Origin: Pseudomonadota bacterium
Lineage (GTDB): Bacteria > Myxococcota_A > UBA796 > CAJQPC01
Reading direction: 5' to 3'
Length of the DNA: 64,000 nucleotides
Assembly (NCBI GenBank): GCA_024228935.1
Contig: JAAESX010000309.1
Location: forward strand, 148,247 to 212,246
The notes below the pieces were generated by a model. The model was given only the letters and a program-made list of their open reading frames with translations. It was not told the origin of the DNA and made no database searches. A program made the position numbers and the translations under genes. Position 1 is the stretch's first letter, and every line of letters starts with the position of its first letter. This document shows, piece after piece, positions 17,403 through 25,890 of this stretch.

Positions 17403-19084
17403 AGTGGTGGATCCCCCCCCGTCGTCGCGGCGCTGTTGTGCCTTCCCGGGCTGTTCCTCCCGTTCATGCTCGACGACTGGTTCCACCTGTCGGCGATCGA
17501 CACGTGGCTCGGCGTCGGCGAGCGGATGCCTCGCTACTTCGAGCAGTTCCGCGACCCGTGGGGCACGCCGAACGTGTTCGCGTTCTTCCATGGGGACAAC
17601 GCACAGTGGGTCGAGAGTGGGATGGTCCCCTGGTGGCTCGACCCGGCGCTGGACATCCGGTTCCTGCGCCCGCTGAGCACGCTGACCCACGTCATCGACC
17701 ACCAGCTGTTCGGCACGTGGGCCGTCGGGCCGCATGCCCACGGCATCCTCTGGTACGTCGCGAGCGTGGTGGTGGTCGGGCTGTTCCTGCGCGAGGTCCT
17801 GCCCGAGCGCATCGCCTGGATCTCGACGCTGCTGTTCGCACTGGATGACGCCCACTGTTACGCGGCGCTCTGGATCGCCAACCGGAACGCGCTCGTAGCC
17901 CTGGTCCCTGCGCTGCTCGGCCTCGTCGCGCACATCCGGTGGCGGCGAGGCTGGCGGCCCGGGCTGCCGCTCTCGGTGCTCGGGCTGGCGCTGGGACTGG
18001 CCGGCGGCGAGCCGGCGCTCGGGGTCTTCGCGCTCCTGCTCGCCTACCAGCGCTGGGGGGGGGGGCCCGCAGTCGGTGGGGCGGCCTGGTGCCCGCCGTC
18101 TCGCTCGGTCTCGTGTGGGCGGCGATCTACAAGGGCTTCGGGTACGGCGCCCACGGCTCGGGCATGTACCTCGACCCGCTCGCTGACCCCGGGGCCTACC
18201 TGGTGGCTGGGGTCGTCCGAGCTCCGATGCTGGTGGCCGGGCAGATCCTGGGTGCACCGGTCGACGTCGCGGTGCTGTTCCCCGATCTCGAGCTGCCGTC
18301 GGTCGTGCTGGGGGTCGTGGCCTGCGGCGTGTTGGTCTGGGCCGCCCGCCGGGGCTCGCCTGCGGTCCGCTGGCTCGCAGCGGGGGGAGCGCTGGCGCTA
18401 ATCCCTGTGCTGGCGACCGCTCCGATCAACCGCCTGCTGGTGGTCGCGAGTGTCGGCATGTTCCCCGCTCTCGCGGTGCTGCTCGACGAGGGGTGGCGTG
18501 AGAAACGCTGGGGGCTGGTCGCCCTGGTCGCCGTCCCCCATGTCCTCGTCAGCGGGCTCAGCTGGTTCGTCGTGACCGGGGGCAGCCTCATGTTCGCGCA
18601 GGGCTACGCCGACGTCGGCGAGGAGATCTCCGAGCGGCTCGTCCCCGGGGAGTACGTCGTCGTGGGCGTCTCAGACCCGGGACTGGCGGTCTACCTGCCG
18701 ATCGAGCGGCTGTATTTGCGCGAGCCTTTCCCGTCCGCGTTCGTCCACTCGGACCTCACGGTGTCGGACCATCGGATCACCCGCGTCGACGAGGACGCCT
18801 TGCGCGTGGAGATCCTGGACGGTCGCATGGGCGCCCATCCCTTTGAGAAGCTGTTCCGGAACTTCGCGACGGCGCCGATCGAGGTCGGCCACACCGAGGT
18901 CGCGGGGCCCGTCGAGGTCCGAGCGGCGGGTGGCGACGCGGACGGCATCCACACCGTCGAGGTGACGCTCGACTTCGACCGGGTCGGCGTCTGTGTCTGG
19001 AGCACGGACGGCTTCGAGGTCGTGGAGCTGGCGGTCGGCGAGGAACGCGTCGTCACCTACGCCCCCGGGCCCATCGGCATCTGA
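17399..19084 (+). pseudogene. Polytopic GT-C-like membrane protein, paralog B, broken by C8 and G11 tracts
   Basis: The expected protein starts at GTG 17399 (GTGA overlap with the epimerase) as MKWWIPP, then needs one C fewer in the C8 run at 17413-17420 to reach VVAALLCLPGLFLPFMLDDW. Coding then runs in the shifted frame to the G11 run at 18055-18065, where one more G (or two fewer) restores WGGLVPAVSLGLVW and the rest. Homology to paralog A (12531-14222) continues through all three parts: DDW, WIANRNAL, YGAHGSGMYLDP. The two shifts cancel: 562 codons, against 564 for paralog A. As assembled the gene is off. Phase variation, decay or homopolymer sequencing error are the alternatives. Confidence 0.75.
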
Positions 19085-19100
19085 GGGCCCAGAGACGAAG

Positions 19101-19129
19101 AACCCGCCGCGGCCGAAGCCGGGCGGGTT
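19101..19129. terminator. Hairpin terminator between convergent genes
   Basis: AACCCGCC (19101-19108) pairs with GGCGGGTT (19122-19129). Inside it GGC (19111-19113) pairs with GCC (19118-19120) around a CGAA tetraloop. It lies between the two convergent stops at 19084 and 19161; the A/T ends of the stem give a short U-run in both directions. Confidence 0.6.
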
Positions 19130-19160
19130 CCGTGATTCGTTGCCCCGAGGGGCGGCTGAA

Positions 19161-19904
19161 TCAGCCGATGACCAAACTGATGATGGCGATCAGGAGGCCC
19201 ACGCCAGCGCCGATGCCGCCGAACTTGAGGAGCTTCTTGGCCTGCGCCTCGGTGTCGCCGAGGAGCTCGTCACGGCTCTTGGGGGAGAGCATGAGAGCGC
19301 CGAGCATGCCGTCGGGCGTGGTGATGACGCCGTCAGCGAACTTGCCGGAAGCGAACATCTTGGGCGACGCCTTCAGGACCTTCTCGGTGCACTGGAACTT
19401 GTCGGCCTTCGACATCGGGGGGTTCTCGAAGGGGTACTCACCGAACATCATCGGCTCGCCCTTGCCCACGGCGGACTTGAGGTCGGCGAAGAGGCCTTCC
19501 TGCTTGGTCTCGTCGAAGGTCTTCTCGAGGCCCTCGAAGTCGCCACCGTTGCCGGCGTTGATCAGGACGGGGCCGGAGCCGTCATCGATCTGGATGGCCG
19601 CGGAGATCTTCTCGGCGACGTAGTCCTTGGACTTCGAGCTGTCGCCCTCCTTCCAGGAGCCCACGACCTTGAGCTCGTAGTAGATGCACTCGGTCTTGGT
19701 GACGGGGCTGATGAGCAGCTGCTCACACTTCACGTCGCCGTAGGCGCTGATCGCACCCTTCTCGCCGGCACCGGTGCCGCTGGAGGCGTCGCCGGTGGAG
19801 ACGAAGGGAGCCGAGGCGAGCTTGCCCGCCTGGTACTTCTTGTACGCGCCAACGATCACGACCACGATGCTGATCGCGAGGATGAGGAAACCAATTTCAG
19901 CCAT
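19161..19904 (-). CDS. Two-TM membrane protein, possibly GIDE/BAM-like
   Basis: 247 residues. One membrane helix at the N-terminus (GFLILAISIVVVIVGAY) and one at the C-terminus (FGGIGAGVGLLIAIISLVIG) flank a soluble domain. The middle (ISAYGDVKCEQLLISPVTKTECIYY, then AAIQIDDGSGPVLINAGN) resembles the BAM/GIDE domain of mitochondrial MAPL-like ubiquitin ligases and their bacterial relatives, where a conserved Cys-x-Tyr-Tyr strand and a D-D-G-x-G-x-V strand occur. No RING finger is present. The family assignment is by eye and tentative. GGAGAG lies upstream of the ATG. Confidence 0.5.
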   Translation of the reverse strand: MAEIGFLILAISIVVVIVGAYKKYQAGKLASAPFVSTGDASSGTGAGEKGAISAYGDVKCEQLLISPVTKTECIYYELKVVGSWKEGDSSKSKDYVAEKISAAIQIDDGSGPVLINAGNGGDFEGLEKTFDETKQEGLFADLKSAVGKGEPMMFGEYPFENPPMSKADKFQCTEKVLKASPKMFASGKFADGVITTPDGMLGALMLSPKSRDELLGDTEAQAKKLLKFGGIGAGVGLLIAIISLVIG

Positions 19905-19933
19905 CTAGTTCTTCTCTCCCGCTTGGGTTCTTG

Positions 19934-19966
19934 GTGCGCAGTCGTACCGTCACGCTTGTTGCGCAC
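19934..19966. promoter_or_regulatory. 7-bp inverted repeat in the upstream region of the two-TM gene
   Basis: GTGCGCA (19934-19940) and TGCGCAC (19960-19966) are perfect inverted arms, 19 bases apart, 30-60 bases upstream of ATG 19904. The spacing would suit a dimeric regulator. No neighbouring regulator gene points to it. Confidence 0.3.
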
Positions 19967-20024
19967 GGCCTTTCAGGGACTGCGCATTCCGAACGCAGGA
20001 GCACCTGCTTTCGTTGCAGTGGCG

Positions 20025-20686
20025 TTACCTCGTTTCCGAGCCGGTGAAAAGTCCAGATCGCCGCTTCTCGACGATGATCGCCCGGATTGGCTCGATGTCG
20101 AAGGGTGGATCCAGGGACTCACAGCGGTGGAGGGCCTCTCCCGCAGCCCGGTCTTCGCCGAGCTGACTTCGGCAAAGCGCGAGATTGCACCAGGCCGCGG
20201 GGTCGTCCCAGCTCTCCGCGTAGTCCTCGAAGACCACGGCGGCATCGGCGTACTCGCCGCGGTCCATCTGTTCGAGGGCCTCATCGAAGGCCAGATCGTC
20301 CTGGTACCCCCAGGCGAACAGCCCGCCGAGACCGAGCGCGACGAACGTCAGGCCGCCGATGACGGGGCCGAGGACGCGGGCGGACTCTCCCCCTGCGGCG
20401 GTGTGCTCGGCGAACGCCGTCTTCTGGACCTGGTAGAAGAACAGGGCGATGCCGCCGTGAATGCCCTGGAACAGCCCGTTCGCGGCGCTGTCCAGCGGCA
20501 CGGCGAAGGTCAGGCCGAGGAACGCGCGCAGAGCGTGAACCCCGCGATGAGCGCGATCCAGGCCTTCCGCGGCTCGCCGTACCGCTTGTAGTTGATGGCG
20601 AGCATCACGATGGCGGGCGCTGCGCTCAGAAGGAAGCTGACACCGGCCAGCGCCTTCGGGCTCCAGACGCGGGGGCGCTCGGTCAT
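20025..20686 (-). pseudogene. Membrane protein with N-terminal TM pair and TPR-like tail, split by a frameshift
   Basis: The first part starts at ATG 20686 (ATGA overlap with the DUF547 gene) and encodes VWSPKALAGVSFLLSAAPAI, then NYKRYGEPRKAWIALIAGF. It stops at 20510 after an out-of-place CARSSA. The next frame then gives RAFLGLTFAVPLDSAANGLF, a further membrane helix, and a TPR-like tail (ALEQMDRGEYADAAVVFEDY) to TAA at 20025. Reading across a one-base shift near 20525-20535, in a TGCGCGCG run, gives one sensible 220-residue protein. A restart at GTG 20501 is possible but would lose the first helices. Single-base deletion or sequence error. Confidence 0.6.
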
Positions 20687-21411
20687 GGCGTGTTCAGCGA
20701 CCAGTCGTAGGGCTCGAACCTGTGCGGACAGCTGGGGTCCACCTCGGCGAACCGCTCGTCGTACTGCGCGGCGTATGCGCAGATGGTGTCGTGCTCGGTC
20801 CAGGCCGTGAAGTCGTCGCCGAACCACTCGAAGATCTGCGAGAAGACGTTCTGGTCTCCGTCCAGGCTCACCCGGGTCTCGACGAACCGGGTCATGGCGG
20901 CGTCGAGCTGGGTGTCCAGGTCGTCGGCGGTGAAGAGCCCGTCGCGCAGGGGAGGGCAGCCTGCCGATGCGCAGTTGATGGCGGCGTGGATGCGCGGGTC
21001 CTGGAACCCGGCTCGCAGCTGGACGTCCTCGAGGTCCTTCAGGTTCGTCGTCTGGCCGTCGTAGGTGAAGCGCTGCCCGACGAAGAAGCCGGCCCCCCAG
21101 AAGCCGAAGAGCCCGAGCTTGACGTCCCGCACGCTGTCGACGGGCCAGTGGTGCAGGACGCCGGCGAGCGTGAACGCGTTGTAGGCGTTGATCCCACGGG
21201 CCAGTCGGGCGTTGACCTCGAGCTCGCCGGGGTCCTGGGCCAGCCAGCCGAGGTACGTATCCAGCGGGTCGGGGTCGGCCCGCAGGACCGCGTAGTCGAC
21301 CAGCCCGTCGTCGGTGACGGCCTCGGTGAGCAGGGTGTCCCAGCGCTTCGACGGGTCGTCGGTGGGGGCTGTGCCGTCGATGGTCGTGGTGCAGGCGAGG
21401 AGGAAGATCAT
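20683..21411 (-). CDS. DUF547 lipoprotein
   Basis: 242 residues. The signal is MIFLLAC, the lipid cysteine already at position 7. The DUF547 core is clear: INAYNAFTLAGVLHHWP, DPRIHAAINCASAGCPPLRDG, and RFVETRVSLDG. The conserved Cys-containing block looks papain-like, but no activity is established for the family. Start ATG 21411 overlaps the sbcC stop as ATGA, which both fixes the start and places the gene at the end of the rec/sbc train. A nuclease-related role is not expected for an exported lipoprotein, so co-location may be accidental. Confidence 0.85.
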   Translation of the reverse strand: MIFLLACTTTIDGTAPTDDPSKRWDTLLTEAVTDDGLVDYAVLRADPDPLDTYLGWLAQDPGELEVNARLARGINAYNAFTLAGVLHHWPVDSVRDVKLGLFGFWGAGFFVGQRFTYDGQTTNLKDLEDVQLRAGFQDPRIHAAINCASAGCPPLRDGLFTADDLDTQLDAAMTRFVETRVSLDGDQNVFSQIFEWFGDDFTAWTEHDTICAYAAQYDERFAEVDPSCPHRFEPYDWSLNTP

Positions 21412-24400
21412 CTCGGGAGGACCAGTGTGCTGCGACCCGGGGCGAGTGGTCGCACTTCGACCCGGATCGGGATGTGCTCGCCCAGTCCCTGGACATGGGA
21501 GATGACGCCGACCTTCCGGCCCTTGTGTTGCAGGGCGTCGAGCGTCGCCAGCGCCAGCTCCAGCGACCTCTGGTCGAGGTGCCCGAAGCCCTCGTCGATG
21601 AACAGCGACTCGACCTGGGCTGTGTCCGCGGACATCGAGGCGAGGCCGAGCGCCAGCGCCAGGCTCACGAGGAAGGTCTCGCCACCGCTCAAGCTCGCCG
21701 CGCTGCGGACGTCGCCGGCAAGCGCTTGGTCCTCGACCTGGATGTCGAGGTTGTGGCCCGGCACCCGGCGGAGGGCGTACCGAGGCGCCAGGTCGCGGAG
21801 CTGTCCGTTCGCGTGTGCGAGCAGCCGGTCCAGCGTCAGGCCCTGGGCGAAGTCCCGGAACTTGCTGCCCTGCTTGCTGCCGATGACCTTGCTCAGCCGC
21901 TCCCAGGCCGAGGCCGTTCGCTGGGCGACGGTCAGCTGCGCCTGGAGCTCGGCGCCCTGCTCGACGGCTTTCGCGTCCCGGTCCAGCTGGGCCTTCAGCG
22001 TGGCGTGGGTCTCCGTCGCGCCCTCGAGCGCCGCCACGGCCGCCTTCTCCAGCTCGGGGTCTGTCTCGAGTGGGCACGGTGTGGCGCGATGGGCATCTCG
22101 CTGAGCGGTCCGCTCGGCCACCACGGCTCGCGCCTGGACGACGGCCTCGCCCAGGGCGCGCAGCTCGTCGGCCCGGCGTCGCACGTCCTCCGCCGAGAGC
22201 GTCAGGCCCTCGAGGTCCCGCTCGGTCATCTCGTGGTGGGTCAGCAGCTCGGCGAGCTGGGTCTGGGCCACGTCGGCGCGCTCCGCAGCGGTGTCGAGGC
22301 TCGTCTTGCCCGCAGTGGCCTGGGCGGCCGCGTCGGCGACCGCGACTCGGGCTGCGGTCAGCGCCAGGGTGGCCGCGGCCAGCGCCGCCTCGATGCGCTC
22401 CCGGTCCTGACGGAGCGAGGCCTCGACCTGGGCGACGGTCCCCTCGAGCGCGGCGGCGCGTTCCGTCTGGATGCGCTTCACGTTCTCGGCGGCCTCGACG
22501 GCCTGGGCGGCCTCGGTGCGCGCGGTCGTCTCGGCCTGCTGGGCGCGGCCACGCTGGGCCTCGTGCTCCCGGTCGAGGTCGGCCTGTGCGGTGGTCTGCG
22601 TCGACCTCAGCCCCTGGAGCCGGCGGAGCTCAGCCAGCTTGACCGGCACCTCCTTCAGGAACGAGGCCGGGTCCGCCTTCAGGGCGGCGGCCAGGTCGTC
22701 GGGCAGGCGCGACACGACGCGACGTCGGGCCTCCTGGGACAGCTGACCGGCCATCGCCTGCTGGCGGAGGGGCTCGATGAGGGCTCGCTCGGCGCGAGCG
22801 GACTCGACCACGGCGCGACGCTCCCCGAACGCGGTGCGCGCTGCTTCGAGGTCGTCCGGCGCCGGCCCCGGATCCGACAGGCCGGTCCTTTGCTCGGTGA
22901 AGCGGTCCCGGTCCGCCTGCAGCCTGGAGAGGCCGTCCCGGTAGGTCTGGTCGGACTTCCGCAGCTGGGTGAGGTCGGACTTCAGCGTGCTGAGCAGGCC
23001 GCCCATCGCCGAGCCCGCCCGCGGGTGCTCGAGAGCGCCACAGAGCGGGCAAGGCTCGCCCTCGACCAGCTGGTCGCGGTGGGCGTCGAGCGCGGCGGCG
23101 GCCTGGGTCTGCGCGTAGACCTTCTCCTGCTGGTCGAGGCGGGCCTTCGTCGTCTCGACCAGCGCGCTGCCCTTGTCGATCCGGCCGTCCAGCACCGCGA
23201 TGTCACGGTCGAGGCACCAGGCATCGAGCCTCTTGCCGTCGGCGTCGAGCTCGCCCGCCTTGGCGGTCTCCAGGCGAGCGAGGACGCCGTCCAGCCTCGC
23301 TTGCACCTCCGCCAGATCGGGACCGGTGGCGGTCGCCGCGAGCTCGAGATCCTCGTCCTGACCGTCCAGCGCAGCCCACGGGGTCAGCGCCTGCAGGCTC
23401 TGCTCCGTGACCTGCACGGCCGCGCGAGAAGCCGTCAGTCGCTTTCGCAGCGCGGTCGTCGACTCGAGCTCGCGCTTCGCGGTCACGGCGGCCCGCCCCC
23501 CCTCCACGCGGCGCTCGGCCTCGGCGCGCTGGGACTCGGCCAGCTGGCCATCGAGTGCACGGGCGGCGTCGATGCGCGGCTGGAGGTCCAACTGCCTCGC
23601 CTGGAGTGCGGCCCGGTCGCTGGAGGCTCGAGCGTGGTCGGTCGTTGCGTGGGTCAGCGCACCGGTCGCCGCGGTCACGGCGGTCGTTGCGGCGAGGTGG
23701 GCTGCCTGGGTGGTCGTGAGCTCGGCTCGCGTGGCCTGGACCCGGTCCCGCGCTGGGCGCAGCGGCTCCAGGAGCTGGGCTCGCTTGAGCTCAGGGAGCC
23801 AGTCTGGCTTGCTGGCCCCAGTGGCGAGCTCGAGCGCTGCAGCGCCTTCGACCACGGCGCCCTCGAGCCTCCGGTCCGCTTCCTGCCAGACCCGCGCTGC
23901 CCGGACCGTCTCCAGGTGGCGGGAGGCGGCCTGCCGGATGGTGGTGGCCTCGGCCAGCTCGGCTCGCAGCTGCGTGCGCTGGCCCGCGTCCAGGGTCCCC
24001 AGGTGCTTCAGGTCACGCCCCAGGTGGTCGACCGCGTCCGCCGCAGCCTTCGCCCGAACGAACGCCTCGGTGGACAGCTCGGCGTAGATGCCGGTGCCCG
24101 TCATCTTCTCCAGCAGCGCGGCGCGCTCGCCCGGCGCCGACTTGAGGAACGCCGCGAAGTCCCCCTGGGCCAGCAGGACGCTGCGTCGGAACTGGTCGTA
24201 GCTGAGCCCGACGCGCGCTTCGATGTCGGCCAGCGTCTGGGTCTTCGGCCGGCCCTTGGTCCCCAGGAGCTCGCCGGTGCTCAGGTTCTCGAGCTCCATC
24301 GTCTGGGACTGGAGCCGGCCGCTGGGCTTCTTCCCCGCTCGGTGCACGGACCACTTCGCGCGGTAGCGAAGGCCGTCGTTGCCGACGAACTCGACCTCGG

Positions 24401-24686
24401 CGTAGCCGCTGCCCGAGTCGTGCCTCAGGATCGAGCGGACGTCCTTGGCGGTGAGTTGTTCGTCGTCGCCCGGTCGGACGACTCGACCGGCGCCGGCGGC
24501 CTGCAGGCGAGGGATCCGGTCGTACAGCGCGAGACAGAGCGCATCGAGCAGCGTCGACTTCCCAGCCCCGGTCGGACCGGTGATGGCGAACAGCGCCACC
24601 CGGCCCAGCGCCCCGGACTCCATGTCGAGTCGATGGGCTCCCTTCAGGCTGGCCAGGTTGCAGACGCGCAGCGCACAGATCTTCAT
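21408..24686 (-). CDS. sbcC: Exonuclease subunit SbcC (Rad50-like)
   Basis: 1092 residues. N-terminal ATPase half with Walker A GPTGAGKSTLLDAL and Q-loop LLAQGDFAAFLKS. A long coiled coil is broken near residue 545 by the zinc hook CPLC. The C-terminal half has the ABC signature SGGETFLVSLALA and Walker B SLFIDEGFGHLD. With SbcD it forms the SMC-like nuclease that opens hairpins and protein-blocked DNA ends. It starts 10 bases after sbcD and ends in ATGA overlap with the DUF547 gene. All key motifs are intact. Confidence 0.96.
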   Translation of the reverse strand: MKICALRVCNLASLKGAHRLDMESGALGRVALFAITGPTGAGKSTLLDALCLALYDRIPRLQAAGAGRVVRPGDDEQLTAKDVRSILRHDSGSGYAEVEFVGNDGLRYRAKWSVHRAGKKPSGRLQSQTMELENLSTGELLGTKGRPKTQTLADIEARVGLSYDQFRRSVLLAQGDFAAFLKSAPGERAALLEKMTGTGIYAELSTEAFVRAKAAADAVDHLGRDLKHLGTLDAGQRTQLRAELAEATTIRQAASRHLETVRAARVWQEADRRLEGAVVEGAAALELATGASKPDWLPELKRAQLLEPLRPARDRVQATRAELTTTQAAHLAATTAVTAATGALTHATTDHARASSDRAALQARQLDLQPRIDAARALDGQLAESQRAEAERRVEGGRAAVTAKRELESTTALRKRLTASRAAVQVTEQSLQALTPWAALDGQDEDLELAATATGPDLAEVQARLDGVLARLETAKAGELDADGKRLDAWCLDRDIAVLDGRIDKGSALVETTKARLDQQEKVYAQTQAAAALDAHRDQLVEGEPCPLCGALEHPRAGSAMGGLLSTLKSDLTQLRKSDQTYRDGLSRLQADRDRFTEQRTGLSDPGPAPDDLEAARTAFGERRAVVESARAERALIEPLRQQAMAGQLSQEARRRVVSRLPDDLAAALKADPASFLKEVPVKLAELRRLQGLRSTQTTAQADLDREHEAQRGRAQQAETTARTEAAQAVEAAENVKRIQTERAAALEGTVAQVEASLRQDRERIEAALAAATLALTAARVAVADAAAQATAGKTSLDTAAERADVAQTQLAELLTHHEMTERDLEGLTLSAEDVRRRADELRALGEAVVQARAVVAERTAQRDAHRATPCPLETDPELEKAAVAALEGATETHATLKAQLDRDAKAVEQGAELQAQLTVAQRTASAWERLSKVIGSKQGSKFRDFAQGLTLDRLLAHANGQLRDLAPRYALRRVPGHNLDIQVEDQALAGDVRSAASLSGGETFLVSLALALGLASMSADTAQVESLFIDEGFGHLDQRSLELALATLDALQHKGRKVGVISHVQGLGEHIPIRVEVRPLAPGRSTLVLPR

Positions 24687-24696
24687 CTCGCGGCCT

Positions 24697-25890
24697 TCAC
24701 CGTGCGGCCGTCACGTCGTGGAGGAGCTCGTCGAAGACCGCCTGGATCTCGCTGGGCGGCTCGCCCTCGTAGTGCCGGGCCCACAGCCGCCGGAACACGT
24801 CGCCCGGCTCCAGGTCCTCGAGCGCCTGGGGGTCGTCCAGCGCCTTCTGATCTCCGACCTTGTCCGTGACCACGCGCAACAGTCGCACCGCCTTGCCGCT
24901 CAACGCACGTTCGATGCGCTCGCGCAGCCGGGGTTGCGGGCCCTCGAGGCGGATCCTCACCTCGAGGTAAGGGTCGTCGCTCGGAGCCAGGCCCGCGTCG
25001 GGGAGCGCCTCGAGCCTGGGGATGACCTCGGCGAGCGCGGCATGCCCCTCGTCGGGGATGCGGACCAGGTCGACCGCCCGGGGAACCATCAGCGCCGTCG
25101 AGGAGAGCAGCTCGGCCCCGTCCAGCTCGACCAGTCTGACCTCGTGCGTGTAGTGCCGCTCGGCCATCGAAAGCGGGATGGGAGACCCCGAGTAGCGGAC
25201 GTCCGGTCGTCCCACTTCCTGCGCCAGGTGCAGGTGGCCCAAGGCGGTGTAGGCGACGTCTGGTGGGAACAGGGTCGGCGAGACCGCGCCGGCGTCACCG
25301 CCCAGCACCTTGCGCTCGGAGTCTGGGCTCGTGGCGGCGCCGGTGGCCAGGAGGTGCCCCATCGCGATGAGCGCCTGGTCGTCGGTGCGCTTGCGGCGTG
25401 CCCGGTCCAAGGCCTTCTCGTAGAGGGTGCCGACGCCATCTCGGACCGTGTCGCCCTCGACGCGTGGGAGGTCGCTGATGCGCAGGTACGGGATGGCGAG
25501 CACCCAGGCCCCGACCGTGCCGTCGGCTCGCGTCAGCGGCTGAAGCGTGCGCGTCGGCTCGTGGGACCCGACGACGGCGACACCGAGCGCCTCGAGCATC
25601 GGGTTGGGCGCATCCATGCGGTCGGCCGAGTCGTGGTTGCCGGCGATGACGACGATGTCGAGGTCGGGGTGCCGGGCCCGGGCGGTCGCCAGGAACCAGA
25701 ACCACAGGCGCTCGGCCTTGATCGACGGGTTGGCGGTGTCGAACACGTCGCCCGCGACCAGCAGCGCGTCGACCGTAGCGAGCTGCTCCAGCAGCCACTC
25801 CAGGAACCGGCGGTGCTCGTGCTCGCGGTCGAACCCGGCCATCGCGTGGCCGAGGTGCCAGTCCGCGGTGTGGAGGAGCTTCAGTCCCAC
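24697..25890 (-). CDS. sbcD: Exonuclease subunit SbcD (Mre11-like)
   Basis: 397 residues. The five phosphoesterase motifs are present: HTADWHLGH, LLVAGDVFDTANPS, VIAGNHDSADR, MGHLLATG and LGHLHLAQ. Manganese-dependent nuclease partner of SbcC. The start is taken as GTG 25890 (MGLKLLHTADWH), overlapping the recD stop by 10 bases. The CTG at 25884-25882, which overlaps the stop as CTGA, would align exactly with the usual family start (MKLLHTADWH) and is an alternative. Confidence 0.95.
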   Translation of the reverse strand: MGLKLLHTADWHLGHAMAGFDREHEHRRFLEWLLEQLATVDALLVAGDVFDTANPSIKAERLWFWFLATARARHPDLDIVVIAGNHDSADRMDAPNPMLEALGVAVVGSHEPTRTLQPLTRADGTVGAWVLAIPYLRISDLPRVEGDTVRDGVGTLYEKALDRARRKRTDDQALIAMGHLLATGAATSPDSERKVLGGDAGAVSPTLFPPDVAYTALGHLHLAQEVGRPDVRYSGSPIPLSMAERHYTHEVRLVELDGAELLSSTALMVPRAVDLVRIPDEGHAALAEVIPRLEALPDAGLAPSDDPYLEVRIRLEGPQPRLRERIERALSGKAVRLLRVVTDKVGDQKALDDPQALEDLEPGDVFRRLWARHYEGEPPSEIQAVFDELLHDVTAAR

